Of a stretch of DNA of 64,000 bases, positions 60,517 through 64,000 are shown in pieces (position 1 is the first letter of the stretch; each line of letters begins with the position of its first letter). Origin of the DNA: CAWGHZ01 sp963822575 (GTDB lineage: Bacteria; Pseudomonadota; Alphaproteobacteria; MPNO01; DASWLB01); assembly GCA_963822575.1 (NCBI GenBank), contig CAWGHZ010000007.1, positions 124,001 to 188,000 of the forward strand, in the 5' to 3' direction. A program made the translations under genes and the position numbers. The notes below the pieces were generated by a model. That model had not been told where the DNA came from. It worked only from the letters and a program-made list of their open reading frames with translations, and did not search any database.

Positions 60517-61430
60517 TTCCCGCCCGCCGGGAACAATCCTTCCGGACGCAGCACCAGCACCACCGCCATCAATAGATAGATCAGCATGGAGGACAGCGCC
60601 GGCCCGGCGGTCGAAGCCGCCTCCTGGCTGAACAACAGCAGCAGCAGGTCGGGAAAGTAAGCGCGGCCGATGGTGTCGAGGAAGCCGACGAGAATCGCGG
60701 CAATAAAGGCGCCGCGGATCGAGCCGATGCCGCCGATGACGGTGATGACGAAGGCGACGATGAGGATGTTCTCGCCCATGCCGATCTGCACGGTGAGGAT
60801 CGGCGCCTGCATCAAGCCGGCAAGGCCGGCGAGCGCCGCTCCCAGGCCGAACACCAGCGTGAACAGGAGCTTGATGTTGACGCCGAGCGCGCCGACCATT
60901 TCGCGGTTACTGGCGCCGGCGCGGATCAGCATGCCGATACGCGTGCGCATCACCAGCACGTAGAGGAACGCCGCTACGGCCAGCGTCACCACGATGATGG
61001 AGAATTTGTAGGCGGAATATTGGATGCCCGGCAGAATCTGAATCGAGGTATTGAGCCAGGACGGCAGCGGCAGACTCATGCCCGCCGGGCCCCAGACCAG
61101 GCGCACAAACTCATCGAAGAACAAGATGAGGCCGAAGGTCGCCAGCACGTGATCGAGATGATCGCGGCCGTAAAGCCGGCGCATGACCACGATCTCGACC
61201 GCCATGCCGACCAGCAGCGTGGCGACGAGCGCGAGCAATGACCCCAGTACGAAGCTGCCGGTAAAGGCCGCGAAGGTGGCGGCGAAATAGGCGCCCACCA
61301 TGTAGAGCGAGCCGTGCGCCAGGTTGACCAGATCCATGATGCCGAAGACGAGCGTCAGCCCGGCCGCCAGCAGAAACAGCAGCAGCCCCAATTGCAGACC
61401 GTTCAGGCATTGCTCGATGAACAGCAGCAT
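60513..61430 (-). CDS. livH: Branched-chain amino-acid-type ABC transporter permease LivH
   Basis: The 305-residue permease has about eight helices and the LivH motif AGLTLVFGIMDLVNLAHGSLYMVGAY, the loop RTRIGMLIRAGASNREMVGALGVNIKLLF and GLMQAPILTVQIGMGENILIVAFVITVIGG. The ATG at 61430 begins the first helix (MLLFIEQCLNGLQLG); the upstream extension is not supported. The substrate-binding protein gene lies upstream after 117 bases that contain a strong hairpin. Stop overlaps LivM start. Confidence 0.91.
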   Translation of the reverse strand: MLLFIEQCLNGLQLGLLLFLLAAGLTLVFGIMDLVNLAHGSLYMVGAYFAATFAAFTGSFVLGSLLALVATLLVGMAVEIVVMRRLYGRDHLDHVLATFGLILFFDEFVRLVWGPAGMSLPLPSWLNTSIQILPGIQYSAYKFSIIVVTLAVAAFLYVLVMRTRIGMLIRAGASNREMVGALGVNIKLLFTLVFGLGAALAGLAGLMQAPILTVQIGMGENILIVAFVITVIGGIGSIRGAFIAAILVGFLDTIGRAYFPDLLLLLFSQEAASTAGPALSSMLIYLLMAVVLVLRPEGLFPAGGK

Positions 61431-61494
61431 CGTCTGGCGTGAAATCCCCCTGGCGCCATCCCGGGACGCGGAATGACCATACCCCATAAAACAA

Positions 61495-61525
61495 GGCGGC
61501 AGAAACGCTTGGCGCTTCTGCCGCC
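61495..61525 (-). terminator. Hairpin between the substrate-binding protein and permease genes (partial terminator)
   Basis: On the minus strand the stem ggcggcagaa/ttctgccgcc (arms 61495-61504 and 61516-61525) is followed directly by TTGTTTT, the form of a rho-independent terminator. It lies just after the substrate-binding protein stop and before livH. A leaky terminator here would let the binding protein be made in excess over the membrane components, as is common in ABC operons. Confidence 0.65.
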
Positions 61526-61547
61526 CCGTATCGCGTGAGCCCGTTGA

Positions 61548-62720
61548 TTACTTCATCGGGCACTTGCCGTGGAACTTGTCCTGGTCGTCCTTGACGATGG
61601 TGGCGACCGTCTTGAGCGCAAAACCGGTGCCCTGTTTGACCACGTCCTGCAGATAGAAGTTCTGGATGGGGAAGTGGTTGTTGCCGTATTTGAAGTCGCC
61701 GCGCACCGACTTGAAGTCGGCTTTCTTGAGCGCCGCGCGCACCGCGTCCTTGTCGGACAGGTTGCCTTTGGTGGCGGCCACCGCCGAGGCGATCAGGTTG
61801 GCGGCGTCATAGGCTTGCGCGCCGTAGAACGACGGCTTCTTGCCCGGATATTTCTTTTCGAAGTCGGCGACGAATTTCTTGTTCGCCGCGTTCGGCAGGT
61901 CGTTGACCCACTCCTGCGCGCCGGGCACGCCGAGCGCGAGATCCTTCTGCAGCGGCAACGACAATTCGTCGATGGTGAAGGCGGTGTAGAGCGGGATCTT
62001 GCCCTTGAGGCCGGCCTGCGCGTACTGCGCCAGGAACTGCACCCCCGCCTTGCCCGGGTAGAACACAAAGACGGCTTCCGGATTGGCCGCCTTGGCCTTG
62101 GCGAGTTCGGCGGAGAAGTCGAGCTGCGTCGGCCATTTGGTCAACTCCTGGCCGAGGATCTTGCCCTTGAAGGTGGAGGCAACGCCCGCCAGCATGTCCT
62201 TGCCGGCGGCGTAGTTCGGGCCGATCAGGAACACCGACTTGACGCCCTTCTGATTCATGTAGAGGCCCATCGCCTGCGGCGTCTGGTCGTTCTGCCATGA
62301 GGTCGAGAAGAAATAGGGCGAGCATTGTTCGCCGGCGAGTTGATGCGGGCCGGCATTGGCGCCGATCAAAAATGTCTTCGATTCGAAAACGGGCTTGACC
62401 GACGCCAGCAACACGTTCGACCAGATATAGCCTGCAATGAAGTCGACGTGATCCGACTGGATCAGCTTCTGCGTCTTTTGCAGTCCGATGTCCGGCTTGA
62501 AGCCGTCGTCTTCGTAGATCACTTCGACCGGCAGGCCGCCCATCTTGCGTCCCATGTGATCGAGCGCGAGTTCGAAGCTGTCGCGCATGTTGTTACCGAT
62601 CACGGCCACGGGACCGCTGAAGGTCGAGACAAAACCGATCTTGACCGACTTGTTCTGGGCCGTCGCCGGGCCCGCTGCGAGCAACAGAGCCGCGCTCGCC
62701 ATCAATAATACTTTACGCAT
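61548..62720 (-). CDS. ABC transporter substrate-binding protein (LivJ/LivK-type, Peripla_BP_6)
   Basis: The 390-residue protein has a signal peptide (LLMASAALLLAAGPATAQ) and the type I periplasmic binding fold of branched-chain amino acid-type receptors: VKIGFVSTFSGPVAVIGNNMRDSFELALDHMGRKMGG, VIYEDDGFKPDIGLQKTQKLIQSDHVDFIAGYIWSN and FYGAQAYDAANLIASAVAATKGN. The start at 62720 has GGGGAGGAAG upstream. The ligand may be an aromatic acid or a branched-chain amino acid; the fold does not decide. It is the first gene of the operon and is divergent from the FAD oxidoreductase at 62907. Confidence 0.9.
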   Translation of the reverse strand: MRKVLLMASAALLLAAGPATAQNKSVKIGFVSTFSGPVAVIGNNMRDSFELALDHMGRKMGGLPVEVIYEDDGFKPDIGLQKTQKLIQSDHVDFIAGYIWSNVLLASVKPVFESKTFLIGANAGPHQLAGEQCSPYFFSTSWQNDQTPQAMGLYMNQKGVKSVFLIGPNYAAGKDMLAGVASTFKGKILGQELTKWPTQLDFSAELAKAKAANPEAVFVFYPGKAGVQFLAQYAQAGLKGKIPLYTAFTIDELSLPLQKDLALGVPGAQEWVNDLPNAANKKFVADFEKKYPGKKPSFYGAQAYDAANLIASAVAATKGNLSDKDAVRAALKKADFKSVRGDFKYGNNHFPIQNFYLQDVVKQGTGFALKTVATIVKDDQDKFHGKCPMK

Positions 62721-62906
62721 GACTTCCTCCCCTGGGGCCATCGCGGCCCTCTGTCTGGATGGTCTAATGTACCGGCAAGTCCGGGCGCAGGTCTACATGC
62801 GCCAAAGCCGCATGCTGCGGTTGACCGGAGCCGCGCGCCGCTTGCACTGTAGCGGTCCGGACCCGCCGGAGCGCGCGAAATATAATTCGACCGGGGAGAT
62901 CGACTT

Positions 62907-64000
62907 TTGTCCAAGGCGCTCGACAAAACCTACGACGGCATCGTCATCGGCGCCGGCCATCACGGCCTGATCCTCGGCGCCTATCTCGCCAAGGCCGGTC
63001 TCGACATCCTGCTGGTGGAGCGGCGGCTGACCTATGGCGGCGGCCTGTGCACGCGTGAGGTTACACTGCCGGGCTTCTATCACAACCTGCACTCGATCAA
63101 TCACTTCCACATTTCCGAGACGCCGTGGTTCAAGGATCTCGGGCTCGACGAGCGCGTGAGCTACATCACGCCGCGCTACGAATTCGGCCAGGCGCATCGT
63201 GACGGCTCGGCGCTGGTGCTCGGCCGCGATCTGGAAGAATTGGTCGCCAACATCGCGCGCTTCTCAAAGAAAGACGCGCAGACTTTCCGTGACTGGAATC
63301 GCAAGGCCGAGACGATCACGCGCGATATCTTCCTGCCAGAACGCTATGCCGAACCGCTGCCGCAAGACGAACGCGAGGCGCTGCTTAACCGCACCGCGCT
63401 GGGACGCGAATTCCTTGAGGTCGCCAGCCGCCAGCCGCTCGATGTCGTGCGCGAATTGTTCGAGAACGAGCACGTACAGCTGCTGTTCCTGTTCAAGGTG
63501 TCGCTGTTCGGCACCTGGCTTACGGACACGCTGTCGAAGACCTCGCCGATGGGTTCGGTGATCCGCGCCTTCGATCTGGAAAGCGGCTATCAGCTTTGCC
63601 AGGGCGGCTCGTTCAATCTGGCGCGCGGGCTGATGGAAGCTTTCATCGCCGCCGGCGGCACCTATCAGCCGCAGGTGCGCATCGACAAGATCGTCATCGA
63701 GAACGGCAAGGCGACCGGGATCGAACTCGACGACGGTCGCACGGTGCGCGCCAGGCAATTCGTTGCTTCGACGCTCGACGTGCACCAGACTTTCGAAACT
63801 CTCACCGGGCGCGACCAATTGCCGAGCGCCTTCCTCAACAAACTCGACAATTTCCAATACACCGCCTGGAGCCTGTTCGGCCTGCATCTCGCGCTCAACG
63901 AGAGCCCGCGCTTTGCCGCGGAGAAATTCGATCCCAACATCAACCGCTCGCTGAAATGGTCGATCGGGGCCGAGACCATGCAGGATCTGTTCGCGGCGCA
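62907..64000 (+). CDS. Phytoene-dehydrogenase-like NAD(P)/FAD-dependent oxidoreductase, partial at right edge
   Basis: The open frame runs off the window end after 364 codons. It starts with an FAD-binding Rossmann motif (YDGIVIGAGHHGLILGAYLAKAGLDILLVERR) followed by YGGGLCTREVTLPGFYHNLHS and, at about 235, GSFNLARGLMEAFIAAGGTY. This is the COG1233/phytoene desaturase-like amine-oxidase fold. No ATG fits; the TTG at 62907 has GGGGAG about nine bases upstream. A TATAAT at 62881-62886 could be its -10 box, although no good -35 is visible. It is divergent from the liv operon, so the two may share control. The substrate is unknown. Confidence 0.8.
   Translation, partial: MSKALDKTYDGIVIGAGHHGLILGAYLAKAGLDILLVERRLTYGGGLCTREVTLPGFYHNLHSINHFHISETPWFKDLGLDERVSYITPRYEFGQAHRDGSALVLGRDLEELVANIARFSKKDAQTFRDWNRKAETITRDIFLPERYAEPLPQDEREALLNRTALGREFLEVASRQPLDVVRELFENEHVQLLFLFKVSLFGTWLTDTLSKTSPMGSVIRAFDLESGYQLCQGGSFNLARGLMEAFIAAGGTYQPQVRIDKIVIENGKATGIELDDGRTVRARQFVASTLDVHQTFETLTGRDQLPSAFLNKLDNFQYTAWSLFGLHLALNESPRFAAEKFDPNINRSLKWSIGAETMQDLFAA

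Overview
The window looks like a chromosomal segment of an alphaproteobacterium of the order Hyphomicrobiales (Rhizobiales), probably close to Bradyrhizobium or Xanthobacteraceae. This is inferred from the high GC content, an ethylmalonyl-CoA mutase (ecm/meaA) gene, a long PutA, Omp25-like porins, a branched-chain amino-acid-type ABC operon, and several families of GC-rich extragenic palindromes common in that order. No species assignment is possible from sequence alone. Genes are dense on both strands. There is one tRNA (Leu, CAA) and one insertion sequence (IS30 family). I found no CRISPR array or prophage.

Layout. 0-3.5 kb: amino-acid permease and a frameshifted ethylmalonyl-CoA mutase. 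3.5-10.5 kb: AraC-type remnant, porin, soluble histidine kinase, gluQRS, alkA-like glycosylase, carboxylesterase, HNH nuclease, an exported protein and an MCE-lipoprotein fusion. 10.5-17.2 kb: cytochrome b561, PhzS-like monooxygenase, dsbB, tRNA-Leu, a DUF6494 protein, a SAF-domain oxidoreductase, a YqaA protein, hisE, and a frameshifted exported protein. 17.3-20.4 kb: putA, broken into frames. 20.7-31.3 kb: substrate-binding protein and LysR regulator, thiolase, D,D-carboxypeptidase (frameshifted) coupled to a COG0523 GTPase, acyl-CoA ligase, DUF924, DapA-like aldolase and a polysaccharide flippase. 31.4-32.6 kb: IS30 element inserted in a palindrome. 32.7-39.6 kb: porin, acyl-CoA synthetase, four-repeat membrane protein (DUF347), SRPBCC, CAP lipoprotein and chemoreceptor.

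39.7-46.7 kb carries a likely aromatic-compound oxidation neighbourhood: flavin monooxygenase (LLM), MAPEG protein, Rieske ring-hydroxylating oxygenase, a divergent PdxA homologue that may act as a cis-dihydrodiol dehydrogenase, a carboxymuconolactone-decarboxylase-type protein and a second PhzS-like monooxygenase, with an L,D-transpeptidase in between.

46.9-57.4 kb is the most coherent system: an ECF sigma factor, a small single-pass (anti-sigma-like) protein, a periplasmic CnrX/ZraP-like sensor, then a NodT-type outer-membrane channel, a membrane-fusion protein and two tandem RND pumps. It resembles a Cnr-type sensing module joined to an MdtABC-type drug-efflux pump. 57.6-62.7 kb: small cysteine-rich exported protein and a complete liv-type ABC transporter (F, G, M, H, substrate-binding protein). 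The window ends inside a phytoene-dehydrogenase-like FAD oxidoreductase.

A recurring oddity is the number of single-base frameshifts in otherwise well conserved genes (ecm, putA three times, the D,D-carboxypeptidase, the first RND pump, a small exported protein). This pattern is more typical of assembly indels than of independent gene decay. All functional statements come from reading the translated sequences against family knowledge. No database search was run.
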